Shown: positions 1-9,122 of the stretch, piece after piece
How the letters are laid out: each line of letters begins with the position of its first letter
Numbering within the stretch: position 1 is the first letter of the stretch
Translations under genes and position numbers: made by a program
NCBI RefSeq assembly: GCF_947251545.1
Contig: NZ_OX366362.1
Coordinates: 62,001-126,000 of the forward strand
DNA: 64,000 nucleotides
Reading direction: 5' to 3'
Source: Wolbachia endosymbiont (group A) of Anomoia purmunda
GTDB taxonomy: Bacteria > Pseudomonadota > Alphaproteobacteria > Rickettsiales > Anaplasmataceae
The notes under the pieces: generated by a model
The model's database searches: none
Told to the model about the DNA's origin: nothing
The model's input: the letters and a program-made list of their open reading frames with translations, nothing else

Positions 1-287
1 CATTTAAACACAGTGAGTAAGGATTCTATATCCTGCCGGCAGCTATGAAACACTTTGGTTATCCCCTGATTTAGCATTATTTTCTTAATGAATGATAGAT
101 CAATTTCTGGCACTAATGCATCTACAATAAAACTCTTCTCTCCGTAAGAAATTTGAATTAACGATAATTTTGGGTAGTAGATTAAATTATTTCTAATGAA
201 CTCCGTGTCAACTGCTATAAATTTCGGCTTTTTTGCTATCAATCCCTCACATATGTCCTCCAGCTCCGACGTTGTATTAATTAACAT
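1..287 (-). CDS. rnd: Ribonuclease D, N-terminal part (runs off the window)
   Basis: The first 95 codons of a 3'-5' exoribonuclease of the DEDD family, which trims tRNA and other RNA 3' ends. The exonuclease I motif VDTEF (Asp27, Glu29) and the second acidic motif HSCRQDIESL (Asp86) are both visible, joined by the usual LSLIQIS strand. The rest, including the HRDC region, lies beyond the left edge. I chose the ATG at 287; an in-frame TTG at 338 directly after a stop is the only earlier option. Family assignment is firm and the start is less certain. Confidence 0.87.
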   Translation of the reverse strand, partial: MLINTTSELEDICEGLIAKKPKFIAVDTEFIRNNLIYYPKLSLIQISYGEKSFIVDALVPEIDLSFIKKIMLNQGITKVFHSCRQDIESLLTVFK

Positions 288-373
288 ATATTTTTTATTC
301 AGTGGTTCTACTTTACCACTTACATTAAATTTTTGCAATTAATGACTTCTTGCAGAACTTTCTATCACTCATT

Positions 374-747
374 GGTGTCATTCAAGTAGCTTTTCCATGG
401 CTTTGTTGCATCGCTAGCTATGATGGATTAAAGATAAAAAAGATGGCGAATATTAGTAGCTTATTATTCTGGTATTTATAACAAGAACGGTCAGTGAATA
501 CCTAAATTTGAGTAAAAGAAATTTCACTACCATTCACCAATCCGGCTAAAATTCAAGAATTTCAATGCTTTAGCTATTTTCAATAGAATTAAATTTATTA
601 ATATAAATAACAAATTACTATTCTTAAATTTGATCAGATTGATTGCAAAAAAACAAGATTTTCAATAGGTTGCTTATAATCCTAACTATAGTTAGCCTTT
701 CATAAGTAGCGATGCAACAAAGCCATCCCAGTGTCAGCTACTTGAAT
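374..747. repeat. Palindromic element (GTCATCC..GTAGC type) split by a miniature IS
   Basis: The left half (374-396) reads GGTGTCATTCAAGTAGC and the right half (725-747) reads ATCCCAGTGTCAGCTACTTG. Together they form one of the palindromic repeats seen many times in this window, with a 326-bp insertion between the arms. From 748 to 894 I see only repeat-like, non-coding sequence; the stretch around 776-795 (AATGTTCGTACAG) recurs near 16,845. Confidence 0.6.
399..724. mobile_element. Miniature (non-autonomous) IS, IS5-like ends
   Basis: The 326-bp segment is bounded by perfect 18-bp inverted repeats: GGCTTTGTTGCATCGCTA at 399-416 and its reverse complement at 707-724. The GGCTTTGTTG terminus is typical of IS5-family elements. 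The interior holds no transposase remnant that I can recognise, so it looks like an internally deleted or MITE-type derivative. A target duplication is not clear because AT flanks both ends symmetrically. Confidence 0.7.
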
Positions 748-894
748 CTGCCACGCAAATTGCCTGCAAATTGCAATGTTCGTACAGCTGTGCGTCATGC
801 GCTGGAATGGCATCAAGGGGTAACTTTTTATTTAAACAATGATTGTAAAATGATTATAATAAGAGATCTATTGAAATTTTAAAGTTATTAAATA

Positions 895-922
895 TTGACG
901 CTATATACTTAAGTGTTAAAAT
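895..922 (+). promoter_or_regulatory. Putative sigma-70 promoter
   Basis: TTGACG (895-900) and TAAAAT (917-922) with a 16-bp spacer. It lies 27 bp before the start at 949, which also has a good Shine-Dalgarno AGGAG at 939-943. It would drive the small protein and nuoGH-hemB. Confidence 0.5.
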
Positions 923-948
923 AGAATGAAAAGTTTTTAGGAGTTTAT

Positions 949-1161
949 ATGGCAGCAGGTGGGAAAGCAAAGACAGCTAGTAAAAATAACCCTACTCAGC
1001 GTAAGAAAGCTGAGCAAAAAATGTATAAAGATAAACCGGTAAAACCTGTTAGATATATAGATCGTGACTCGCGCATGAATTATATGTCTGCTCAATATGA
1101 CAACGGCAATCTGGTTGAAGATGAGGTGAGCGGCAATCCTATAAAGTGGGAAGCTGTATAA
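949..1161 (+). CDS. Small basic conserved hypothetical protein
   Basis: A 70-residue, highly charged, lysine-rich protein without membrane segments. I do not recognise a domain. The start is well supported by AGGAG six bases upstream and by a promoter at 895-922. It sits directly ahead of nuoG, 5 bp from the preferred nuoG start and overlapping the longer nuoG reading frame, so it is probably cotranscribed with complex I genes. A complex I or RNA-binding role would be speculation. Confidence 0.65.
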   Translation: MAAGGKAKTASKNNPTQRKKAEQKMYKDKPVKPVRYIDRDSRMNYMSAQYDNGNLVEDEVSGNPIKWEAV

Positions 1162-1166
1162 TAGTT

Positions 1167-3215
1167 GTGGTTAAAGTTACTATTAATTCTAAGGAATGTG
1201 AAGTAGAGCATGGGCTCACTATAATTCAAGCTTGTGAAGTTGTGGGCGTTGAAATTCCACGTTTTTGTTATCATGAGCGTTTAGCAATTGCTGGTAACTG
1301 CAGAATGTGTTTGGTTGAAGTGGAGGGTGGGCCTCCAAAACCAGTAGCCTCTTGTGCAATGCCAGTTGCAGAAGGGATGGTTATTCACACTGATACCCCT
1401 AAGGTTAAAAAAGCACGCGAAGGAGTACTCGAGTTTTTGCTAATTAACCACCCGCTTGATTGCCCAATTTGCGATCAGGGTGGTGAATGCGATTTGCAAG
1501 ATATCACGATGGCTTATGGGAAAGGAACCAGCAGACTTGATGAGCATAAGAGGGCTGTGCCAAAAAAACACTTCGGACCACTGATTGAGACTGCGATGAA
1601 TCGATGCATTCATTGCACTCGGTGTGTTAGATTTTTGTCTGATGTTGCAGGTACAAATGAACTTGGAGGAATCGGAAGGGGAGAAAATGTAGAGATTAGC
1701 ACTTACATAAAAAGGCATATTAGTTCTGAATTATCTGGAAATATCATAGATCTCTGCCCGGTAGGGGCTTTAACTTCAAAGCCTTACTCCTTTACAGCGC
1801 GTCCATGGGAGCTATCATATTGTGAGACTATAGATGTGCTAGATGCTGTGGGTAGCGCAATTAGAGTTGATTATCGTGGCCTGGAAGTTATGCGGATATT
1901 GCCAAGACTGAGCGAAGAAGTGAATGAAGAGTGGATATCAGATAAAACCCGCTTTGCCTATGATGGACTAAAAGTTCAGCGTCTTGATCGACCTTATGTA
2001 AAAAAAGATGGTAAATTAGCCCCAGTTGATTGGAATGAAGCATTAACTGTTGCTGCAAAGAAATTAAAGAATACAAAATCAAATAAAATAGCTGCAATTG
2101 CAGGTGATTTAGCAGATTGTGAGTCTATGCTTCTACTCAAAGAAGTGATGCAGAAGCTCGGCTCGGGGAATATAGACTGTAGGCAAGATGGTGCAAAGCT
2201 TGTACCAAGTAATCGTGGATCGTATGTGTTCAATACCACTATTGAAGGTATAGAAAATGCAGATTTGTGTCTGCTTATAAATACAAATCCAAGGATAGAA
2301 GCACCGATCATTAACGTAAGATTGAGAAAGAGATATTTACAGGGCAACTTTCCTGTTGCAAGTGTTGGTCCTGACATTGAATATTTATATCATGTTGAGA
2401 AATTGGGCGATAATCCTGGTATTTTGAGTGAAATAGCAAATGGAAATCATAAGTTCTGTGAGCTGCTGAGTGCTGTTCAGAGCCCTATGCTGATTATCGG
2501 TCAAGATGCATTAGTAAGAGACGATTCTGAATCAGTTCTAGTTCTGGCTGGCAAAATTGCAGAAAAATTTAACATGGTCAGAGATGACTGGAATGGCTTT
2601 AATGTGCTGCATAAAGCTGTAGCAAGAGTTGGTGGGCTAGATATTGGGTTTGTTCCTAAAAAAGGCGAAAGGGATATTAATCAAATATTGGAACATGCAG
2701 AAAGTGGTGAAATAGAAGTAGTTTATCTTCTTGGTGCAGATGAAATTGATACATCAAAATTAGAAAATACATTTGTAATTTATCAAGGTCATCACGGTGA
2801 TAAGGGTGCACATGTGGCAGATGTTATCTTGCCTGGTGCTGCATATACAGAAAAATATGCAACTTATGTAAACACTGAAGGTCGAGTGCAAAGAACAAAT
2901 TTAGCTGTATTTCCTCCAGGTGAAGCGAAGGAGGATTGGTTAATTATTAAAAATCTCTCGCAATATTTGGATCTCTCTTTACCATATGATAGTTTATTTG
3001 ACGTGAGAAAAAAATTAGATACTATCGGTCCACAGTTTAGAAATGCTGATCAAGTGGTAAAGAACACATGGGTACCAATTAGCAATGGTAAAATAAATTT
3101 AAGTAATACACCTTTTACTTTAAAGGAGTGTAATTTTTATATGACGGATTCAATAAGTCGCGCTTCAAAAATAATGGCAGATTGTACTAAAGCTTTTTAT
3201 GAACACGCTAGTTAA
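1167..3215 (+). CDS. nuoG: NADH-quinone oxidoreductase subunit G
   Basis: The iron-sulfur subunit of the complex I peripheral arm, passing electrons from NADH toward quinone at the inner membrane. Residues 34, 45, 48 and 63 are the cysteines of the N-terminal [2Fe-2S] ferredoxin domain. [18 protein letters not shown] and [10 protein letters not shown] carry the [4Fe-4S] ligands, CPVGALTSK closes the cluster region, and a molybdopterin-oxidoreductase-like domain without cofactor follows. I prefer the GTG at 1167 ([10 protein letters not shown]), just after the stop of the upstream gene; a GTG at 1146 in the same frame would add seven residues. The 3' end overlaps nuoH by 17 bases, indicating translational coupling. 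Confidence 0.95.
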   Translation: MVKVTINSKECEVEHGLTIIQACEVVGVEIPRFCYHERLAIAGNCRMCLVEVEGGPPKPVASCAMPVAEGMVIHTDTPKVKKAREGVLEFLLINHPLDCPICDQGGECDLQDITMAYGKGTSRLDEHKRAVPKKHFGPLIETAMNRCIHCTRCVRFLSDVAGTNELGGIGRGENVEISTYIKRHISSELSGNIIDLCPVGALTSKPYSFTARPWELSYCETIDVLDAVGSAIRVDYRGLEVMRILPRLSEEVNEEWISDKTRFAYDGLKVQRLDRPYVKKDGKLAPVDWNEALTVAAKKLKNTKSNKIAAIAGDLADCESMLLLKEVMQKLGSGNIDCRQDGAKLVPSNRGSYVFNTTIEGIENADLCLLINTNPRIEAPIINVRLRKRYLQGNFPVASVGPDIEYLYHVEKLGDNPGILSEIANGNHKFCELLSAVQSPMLIIGQDALVRDDSESVLVLAGKIAEKFNMVRDDWNGFNVLHKAVARVGGLDIGFVPKKGERDINQILEHAESGEIEVVYLLGADEIDTSKLENTFVIYQGHHGDKGAHVADVILPGAAYTEKYATYVNTEGRVQRTNLAVFPPGEAKEDWLIIKNLSQYLDLSLPYDSLFDVRKKLDTIGPQFRNADQVVKNTWVPISNGKINLSNTPFTLKECNFYMTDSISRASKIMADCTKAFYEHAS

Positions 3216-4224
3216 TATTTTATTTATTTTAGTACCTCTACTACTTTCAGTTGCATATTTGACATACTTTGAGCGTAAGGTCCTTGCTGCAATTCAACTG
3301 AGGCACGGCCCAAGTGTAGTTGGACCTTTTGGGCTATTGCAGCCGTTTGCAGATGCCATCAAACTCATAATTAAAGAGCCGATAATACCATTTAGAGCGA
3401 GCACTATACTGTTCATTATGGCTCCAATGCTTACCTTTATCTTGGCATTAATTGCCTGGGCAGTTATACCGTTTGGTGCTGAAGTAATTGTAGAAAATGG
3501 CCAGCAAGTAGTTATTCCTAAGGTTATAGCAAATATTAATGTTGGAGTGCTTTATGTGCTAGCTATATCGTCGCTGGGAGTATACGGCGTAATTATTGCA
3601 GGCTGGTCAAGCAACTCCAATTATGCATTCCTTGGCGCTATACGGTCGGCTGCTCAGATGATTTCATATGAAATTTCAATAGGCTTAATAGTTGCTACAG
3701 TTGTTGTTACAACTGGTACGTTGAACCTTGGAGAGATGGTGGTAGCGAAACACAATATGCCATTTTGGGTTGATTTGCTACTAATGCCTATAGGAATAAT
3801 ATTTTTTATTTCTTTGCTTGCAGAAACTAATCGTCACCCATTTGATTTACCAGAAGCTGAAGCAGAGCTTGTCTCTGGATATAACGTTGAATATTCATCC
3901 ATGCCTTTTGCCCTTTTTTTTCTTGGAGAATATGCAAATATGATTTTAGCAAGTGCTATGATGACGATATTCTTTCTAGGAGGGTGGTATCCTCCGTTAG
4001 AACTTGGTTTGCTTTATAAAATTCCAGGTTTGATTTGGTTCGTTTTGAAGATAGTTATACTTTTATTCGTATTTATTTGGATTAGAGCAACAATACCTCG
4101 TTATCGATATGATCAGCTAATGCGCCTTGGTTGGAAAGTATTTTTACCAATATCAGTGTTTTGGGTGATACTCATTTCAGGGGTGTTGCTCTTTACTGGG
4201 AATTTGCCTGGATCCAATGTTTAA
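3199..4224 (+). CDS. nuoH: NADH-quinone oxidoreductase subunit H
   Basis: A 341-residue, multi-pass inner-membrane subunit at the junction between the peripheral and membrane arms of complex I, forming part of the quinone site. Family signatures [14 protein letters not shown] near residue 25 and [16 protein letters not shown] near residue 210 are intact, and the length is normal. It starts inside the end of nuoG and its stop overlaps the hemB start by eight bases. nuoG, nuoH and hemB therefore form a tightly packed operon; other complex I genes are not in this window. Confidence 0.96.
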   Translation: MNTLVNILFILVPLLLSVAYLTYFERKVLAAIQLRHGPSVVGPFGLLQPFADAIKLIIKEPIIPFRASTILFIMAPMLTFILALIAWAVIPFGAEVIVENGQQVVIPKVIANINVGVLYVLAISSLGVYGVIIAGWSSNSNYAFLGAIRSAAQMISYEISIGLIVATVVVTTGTLNLGEMVVAKHNMPFWVDLLLMPIGIIFFISLLAETNRHPFDLPEAEAELVSGYNVEYSSMPFALFFLGEYANMILASAMMTIFFLGGWYPPLELGLLYKIPGLIWFVLKIVILLFVFIWIRATIPRYRYDQLMRLGWKVFLPISVFWVILISGVLLFTGNLPGSNV

Positions 4225-5212
4225 TTTCCCAAATACAAGATTAAGACGCAGGCGCTCGAGCAAATGGGTTCGCAATTTAACAAGTGAAAATAGTTTATCA
4301 ATAAATGATTTAGTTTTTCCTCTATTTGTTCATGACAGAGAAGAAACAACTGAACCAATTTCTGGCTTACCAGGTATAAAGTGTTATTCAATAGATGGAT
4401 TAGTGTCTATAGTTAAGGAAGCTAAAGATTTAGGAATTAATGCTGTTGCAATTTTTCCTGTAGTTGATAGTAAATTAAAATCTGAAAACGCTGAGGAAGC
4501 ATATAATTCTGACAACTTAATCTGCAGAGCAATTTGTGCTGTAAAATTAAAGGTACCTGAAATTGGTATTATTGCAGACGTTGCATTGGATCCATACACT
4601 ATTCACGGCCATGACGGCATTTTAAAAGCCAATCAGATGGATGTAGAAAACGATGAAACTATATCAGTGCTGTGTAAGCAAGCGTTTGCTTTAGCGAAAG
4701 CAGGATGTGATATAGTTGCTCCTTCTGATATGATGGATGGTAGAATAGGAAGAATCAGAAAATCATTAGATGATAACAACTTTCAAGACGTATTAATATT
4801 ATCTTATGCAGTAAAATACTGCTCTAGCTTCTATGCTCCATTCAGGCAAGTCGTTGGTTCATGTGGGCTATCACATTCTATAGACAAAAGTGGTTATCAA
4901 ATGGATTATAAAAATGCGTGTGAAGCAATGTGCGAAATTGAAATGGATATAAATGAAGGTGCAGATTTTATTATGGTTAAACCTGGTATGCCATATTTGG
5001 ATATTATCAAAACAGCAAGTGATAAGTTTAATTTTCCGATTTTTGCTTACCAAGTAAGCGGTGAGTACGCAATGATAAAAGCTGCTGCAAATAATGGCTG
5101 GCTAGATTATGACAAGGTGATTTATGAATCTTTGATTGGTTTCAAACGTGCGGGTGCAAGTGCAATATTCACTTACGCTGCACTTGATATTGCAAAAAAT
5201 TTAAGTGCATAA
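4217..5212 (+). CDS. hemB: Delta-aminolevulinic acid dehydratase (porphobilinogen synthase)
   Basis: Condenses two 5-aminolevulinate molecules to porphobilinogen, the second committed step of heme synthesis, in the cytoplasm. The Schiff-base lysine motif [10 protein letters not shown] is present near residue 255, and [13 protein letters not shown] contains the second active-site lysine. The metal loop reads [14 protein letters not shown] with aspartates in place of the zinc-binding cysteines, so this is the Mg-dependent alphaproteobacterial type. Its ATG overlaps the end of nuoH, coupling heme synthesis to a respiratory-chain operon. Normal length at 331 residues. Confidence 0.96.
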   Translation: MFNFPNTRLRRRRSSKWVRNLTSENSLSINDLVFPLFVHDREETTEPISGLPGIKCYSIDGLVSIVKEAKDLGINAVAIFPVVDSKLKSENAEEAYNSDNLICRAICAVKLKVPEIGIIADVALDPYTIHGHDGILKANQMDVENDETISVLCKQAFALAKAGCDIVAPSDMMDGRIGRIRKSLDDNNFQDVLILSYAVKYCSSFYAPFRQVVGSCGLSHSIDKSGYQMDYKNACEAMCEIEMDINEGADFIMVKPGMPYLDIIKTASDKFNFPIFAYQVSGEYAMIKAAANNGWLDYDKVIYESLIGFKRAGASAIFTYAALDIAKNLSA

Positions 5213-5299
5213 GCCCTATAAAATTATTAAATTTTTGGCGCATGTTCTTCTACTGTTGCTGCATATTACTTAAAGTTTTCCAATACATGTTTTAAGTTG

Positions 5300-5328
5300 T
5301 TGATAAGTCCGTTACAATACAGTATTAT
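5300..5328 (+). promoter_or_regulatory. Putative sigma-70 promoter
   Basis: TTGATA (5300-5305) and TATTAT (5323-5328) separated by 17 bp, 30 bp ahead of the ATG at 5359. It is the only clear signal in the 146-bp gap after hemB. Confidence 0.55.
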
Positions 5329-5358
5329 AAATAATATAAACCAAGTGTTACTTAGAAC

Positions 5359-6117
5359 ATGGGGATTTTTTTTGAATTTTTGGGAAAGATGCTAGGCAAG
5401 GTTTTTCCTGCCAAAACAGTAAGCTCTTTTTTGGGAATAGGATATTTACCAGGTTGGCAGAACTATTGGTCTTCTTTTTTAATATTATTTATTGTCGATG
5501 TTATATTAACTCTTACATATGGAGGCGAATATTTACTATATAAAATGCCAAATTCAGGAATAGTTGTAGCTGCTATTTTTACAAAATTGGCAATAGTTAT
5601 GTTAGTAATGCAATTAATTGGAATATTTATTTTTCATGCTCAGGACCCTTCAGCAAACAGTGGTGAAGACATAGTAATACAAATAGCGTCAGGGCAAGTA
5701 CTGACTGTAGCACTTTCAATGCCAGCAATAATGTCAATCTATTATGCTGTAAGTAAACTATATGGGAATATATGTAAGCAGATGTTTCAATGCCCATTTT
5801 GGTTTAATGATTTTATGCACTTTTTCTTTTTTCTTATTATACCTTACGTATTTTTTAATGTCGTAGAAGTGATAAAACCATGGCCAATAAGTTCAATACA
5901 GCTCAGCTATAATAATGCAATGTCAATTACATTTGAGGGAATTTTTCACACATTTTATGCGGTGATTTTAGTGTATTTAACAGCATTTATATTCTGCGAT
6001 TTAACTATGCATGATGCAATTGTCCTAAATAAAAGCATAATTCAGTATGTGAGGGAAAGTTCAGCAGTTTTAGGTGATTATTTACATGATACTGTTAAAA
6101 AAATAGGTATTGAATAG
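5359..6117 (+). CDS. Multi-pass membrane protein of unknown function
   Basis: A 252-residue hydrophobic protein with about five or six predicted membrane helices (roughly residues 37-55, 68-94, 110-130, 145-165 and 195-215) and a charged C-terminal tail. I do not recognise a family; the layout resembles small alphaproteobacterial membrane proteins of the Yip1 kind, but no motif decides it. It has its own promoter and is followed 44 bp later by glyQ. Composition matches its neighbours. Confidence 0.7.
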   Translation: MGIFFEFLGKMLGKVFPAKTVSSFLGIGYLPGWQNYWSSFLILFIVDVILTLTYGGEYLLYKMPNSGIVVAAIFTKLAIVMLVMQLIGIFIFHAQDPSANSGEDIVIQIASGQVLTVALSMPAIMSIYYAVSKLYGNICKQMFQCPFWFNDFMHFFFFLIIPYVFFNVVEVIKPWPISSIQLSYNNAMSITFEGIFHTFYAVILVYLTAFIFCDLTMHDAIVLNKSIIQYVRESSAVLGDYLHDTVKKIGIE

Positions 6118-6161
6118 TACTTATTTATTTATATATTTAGTATAAAAAGTGTACAATTTGT

Positions 6162-7001
6162 GTGAACTTACAAAGTATAATAAAAGAGTTGCAAGATTTT
6201 TGGGCTGGTGAAGGGTGCGTTATACTTCACCCATACACATCTGAAGTTGGTGCTGGCACATTACACCCTGCAACAATTATGTCTGCAATTGATACAAAAC
6301 CGACAAAAATTGCATATCTACAACCAGTAATTAGGCCAGCAGATGGGCGCTATAGTGATAATCCTAATCGTTTGTATCAACATCACCAATATCAAGTTAT
6401 AATAAAGCCATCTGGTAATAATTTACAAGACGTCTATTTAGATAGCTTAAAAGTTCTTGGCATATCTACAGAAAAATATGATATTAAGTTTGTTGAAGAT
6501 GATTGGGAAAATCCAAGTGTTGGTGCATCAGGACTTGGGTGGGAAGTTACATGCAATGGAATGGAAGTAACACAGCTTACTTATATACAGCAAGTTGGAG
6601 GGATTGACTGCAAGATGATTCCTGGTGAGGTGGCATATGGGTTGGAACGTTTAGCAATGTGCATACAAGGTGTAGATAATGTTTATGATATAATTTGGAA
6701 CGATAACGGTGTAACTTACGGAGATATTTTTAAACAAAGAGAATATGAATTTTCTTATCTAGCATTAGATTATTATGATACTAAAGTGGTACAGCAGCAA
6801 TTCGAAGATACGGAAAAATTGTGTAAGTTCCTTATTGAAAAGGAGCTACCAATGGCAGCTTATGATCAATGTATTAAAACTAGTCACCTACTTAATCTGC
6901 TTGATGCAAGAGGTGTGCTTGGTGTGAATGAACGTACAGCTTATATTGGTAGAGTTAGAGAGCTAACAAAAAAATGTTGTGAATTGTACATGAGTAAATA
7001 G
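6162..7001 (+). CDS. glyQ: Glycine-tRNA ligase alpha subunit
   Basis: The catalytic subunit of heterotetrameric glycyl-tRNA synthetase (class II), which activates glycine and charges tRNA-Gly. It starts with GTG; the first residues NLQSIIKELQDFWAGEGC and the motif-2-like segment around HPATIMSAI and RLYQHHQYQV are characteristic. At 279 residues it has near-normal length. It lies four bases ahead of glyS, as expected for an obligate two-subunit enzyme. Confidence 0.96.
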   Translation: MNLQSIIKELQDFWAGEGCVILHPYTSEVGAGTLHPATIMSAIDTKPTKIAYLQPVIRPADGRYSDNPNRLYQHHQYQVIIKPSGNNLQDVYLDSLKVLGISTEKYDIKFVEDDWENPSVGASGLGWEVTCNGMEVTQLTYIQQVGGIDCKMIPGEVAYGLERLAMCIQGVDNVYDIIWNDNGVTYGDIFKQREYEFSYLALDYYDTKVVQQQFEDTEKLCKFLIEKELPMAAYDQCIKTSHLLNLLDARGVLGVNERTAYIGRVRELTKKCCELYMSK

Positions 7002-7004
7002 CGT

Positions 7005-9122
7005 ATGTCGTTGCAGTTATTATTTGAGTGCCTTTCAGAAGAAATACCACCGAGAATGCAGAATGTAGCTACAACTCAAGTTAAGAGCTGTATTGCCAAT
7101 GTTTTTAACAAAAATAATGTAAAATTTACATCAATGGAGGTTTTTGTAACGGCACGTCGCATTACTCTATTTGTTGACAACATAAATGCTTTGGAGCTAA
7201 AGGATTCCAATAACGAAGTTAAGGGACCAAACATTAATGCACCAAAAAGTGCTATCGAAGGTTTTTTAAGAAAATATCAGAAAAATGAAGAAGATTTGCT
7301 CGTTCGAAAAGTAAATAATGAGAATTTTTACTTCATTAAAAGAGAAAGCTGCTCATTTAACATTCAAGAGTTTCTTAAAAATCAACTAGGAGAAATATTA
7401 AAAAATTTCTCTTGGCCAAAAAGTATGAGATGGGGCGAAGGAAAAGAAAGGTGGGTTAGGCCAATCAAAAACATTTTATGCATTTTAAATGACGAGATAA
7501 TACCTGTATCTTTTGCAGGGATTACAACATCTAACACAACATATGGCCATCGATTTCTCTCAAGTGGTAGGGCGCTTACTGTTAAAACACCTAAAGACTA
7601 TTTTGAATTGCTAGAAAAAAACAGTGTAATTCTCCAAATGGACAAAAGAAAGCAATTTATACTAGATCAGATTAATAAATTCACAAAAGAGCAGAATTTA
7701 CAACTTGAGAAAAATGATTATCTACTGAATGAACTAACGGGGCTTATAGAGTGGCCAATCGTACTGTTTGGTGAAGTAAATCAAGAAAAGTCATTTGGAT
7801 TACCGAAGGAAGTAATACTTAGTATAGTTAATACACAACAAAAATACCTTGCTTTAAGTAATGGAAAGAGAATTTCACACTTTGTCACTGTTGTCAACGT
7901 CAACAATGGTGAAGTTGTTAAAGGGCACGAAAGAATATTAGAAGCACGTCTTGCTGATGCCCAATTTTTAATATCTCAAGATAAAAAGGAAAATCTAGAT
8001 TATTATGTCAAAAAATTAGGTTCGATATTATTTCATGCTTCTCTTGGCAGCGTGGGGGAAAAGGTGAAGCGTATTACGGCTCTGTCAAAGTATATAGCTA
8101 TATTTATTCCACATGCTTCGCTGATAAAAGTTGAACGTGCTGCATATTTGGCGAAAGCTGATTTGGCAACATCGATAGTAAGAGAGTTTCCAGAATTACA
8201 AGGAGTAATGGGTGGATATTATGCTTCTTATTTTCAAGAAGATAGAGAAATAGTGGAAGCTATAACTGAACACTATAAGCCAATCGGGCCAGAGCAGGAG
8301 TGTCCTAAATCCCCTTCAGCAATTGCTGTGTCAATTGCAGACAAAGTGGATAGCTTAGTTGGTTTAATTGCAGCAGGTGAGAAAATCTCTGGTTCGTATG
8401 ATCAGTTTGGTTTGCGGAGAATGACAATTGGTATAATTAGGACAATACTTGAAAATAATTTGTATATTCCAATTAGGCTAATGATAGACAAGTCAGTATC
8501 TTTATATTCAAGGCTTCTATTTAATAAAAATACAGCGTCAGTTGATAAGCCAAATAGAAAACAAATTTCAGAACTAGTATTTAAATTCTGCTTAGAAAGA
8601 TTCAAGGTTATTTTAAAAAATAGAGATATAAGGCAAGATGTTGTAGATTCAATACTATATAAAATCGATATTAATGATCTGCTGACAGCAGAAAAGCAAA
8701 CTGTTATATTGGATCGTTATCTTAGTACGCCAGAAGGTGAACAGATTCTAAGCACTTACAAAAGAGTCAGTAACATGATGAGCAAAGTAAGGAAAAGTGA
8801 TGGCACTACTTATAGTGCATCTTACGGTAAGAGGTTTTTGATTGAAAATGAAGAAATTGCGCTATCAAATTGTGCTATAACTACTTGTAAAAACATAAAA
8901 CAAGCAATAAAAAATAACCACTTTAATGCAGCACTTGATGAACTTGCTGGTTTTGCTCCGTTTATCAATCAGTTTATGGACAGTGTAAAGATTAACTGTG
9001 ATTCTGATAAGCTGAGAAGAAACAGATTATCTTTGCTTGAAAATGTAGTTTCCATCTTTCATTTAGTAACAGATTTTAACCTCATACAGGTTAAGCAATG
9101 GATAAATGCTCAGGCAATATAA
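7005..9122 (+). CDS. glyS: Glycine-tRNA ligase beta subunit
   Basis: The 705-residue beta chain binds tRNA-Gly and completes the synthetase formed with GlyQ. It begins LLFECLSEEIPPRM, a typical GlyS start, and contains the HD-like domain near residues 330-440 (GEKVKRI, ADLATSIVREFPELQGVMG, YASYFQEDREIVEAI) and a C-terminal anticodon-binding helical domain. It starts four bases after glyQ and its last 17 bases overlap uvrC. Confidence 0.96.
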   Translation: MSLQLLFECLSEEIPPRMQNVATTQVKSCIANVFNKNNVKFTSMEVFVTARRITLFVDNINALELKDSNNEVKGPNINAPKSAIEGFLRKYQKNEEDLLVRKVNNENFYFIKRESCSFNIQEFLKNQLGEILKNFSWPKSMRWGEGKERWVRPIKNILCILNDEIIPVSFAGITTSNTTYGHRFLSSGRALTVKTPKDYFELLEKNSVILQMDKRKQFILDQINKFTKEQNLQLEKNDYLLNELTGLIEWPIVLFGEVNQEKSFGLPKEVILSIVNTQQKYLALSNGKRISHFVTVVNVNNGEVVKGHERILEARLADAQFLISQDKKENLDYYVKKLGSILFHASLGSVGEKVKRITALSKYIAIFIPHASLIKVERAAYLAKADLATSIVREFPELQGVMGGYYASYFQEDREIVEAITEHYKPIGPEQECPKSPSAIAVSIADKVDSLVGLIAAGEKISGSYDQFGLRRMTIGIIRTILENNLYIPIRLMIDKSVSLYSRLLFNKNTASVDKPNRKQISELVFKFCLERFKVILKNRDIRQDVVDSILYKIDINDLLTAEKQTVILDRYLSTPEGEQILSTYKRVSNMMSKVRKSDGTTYSASYGKRFLIENEEIALSNCAITTCKNIKQAIKNNHFNAALDELAGFAPFINQFMDSVKINCDSDKLRRNRLSLLENVVSIFHLVTDFNLIQVKQWINAQAI

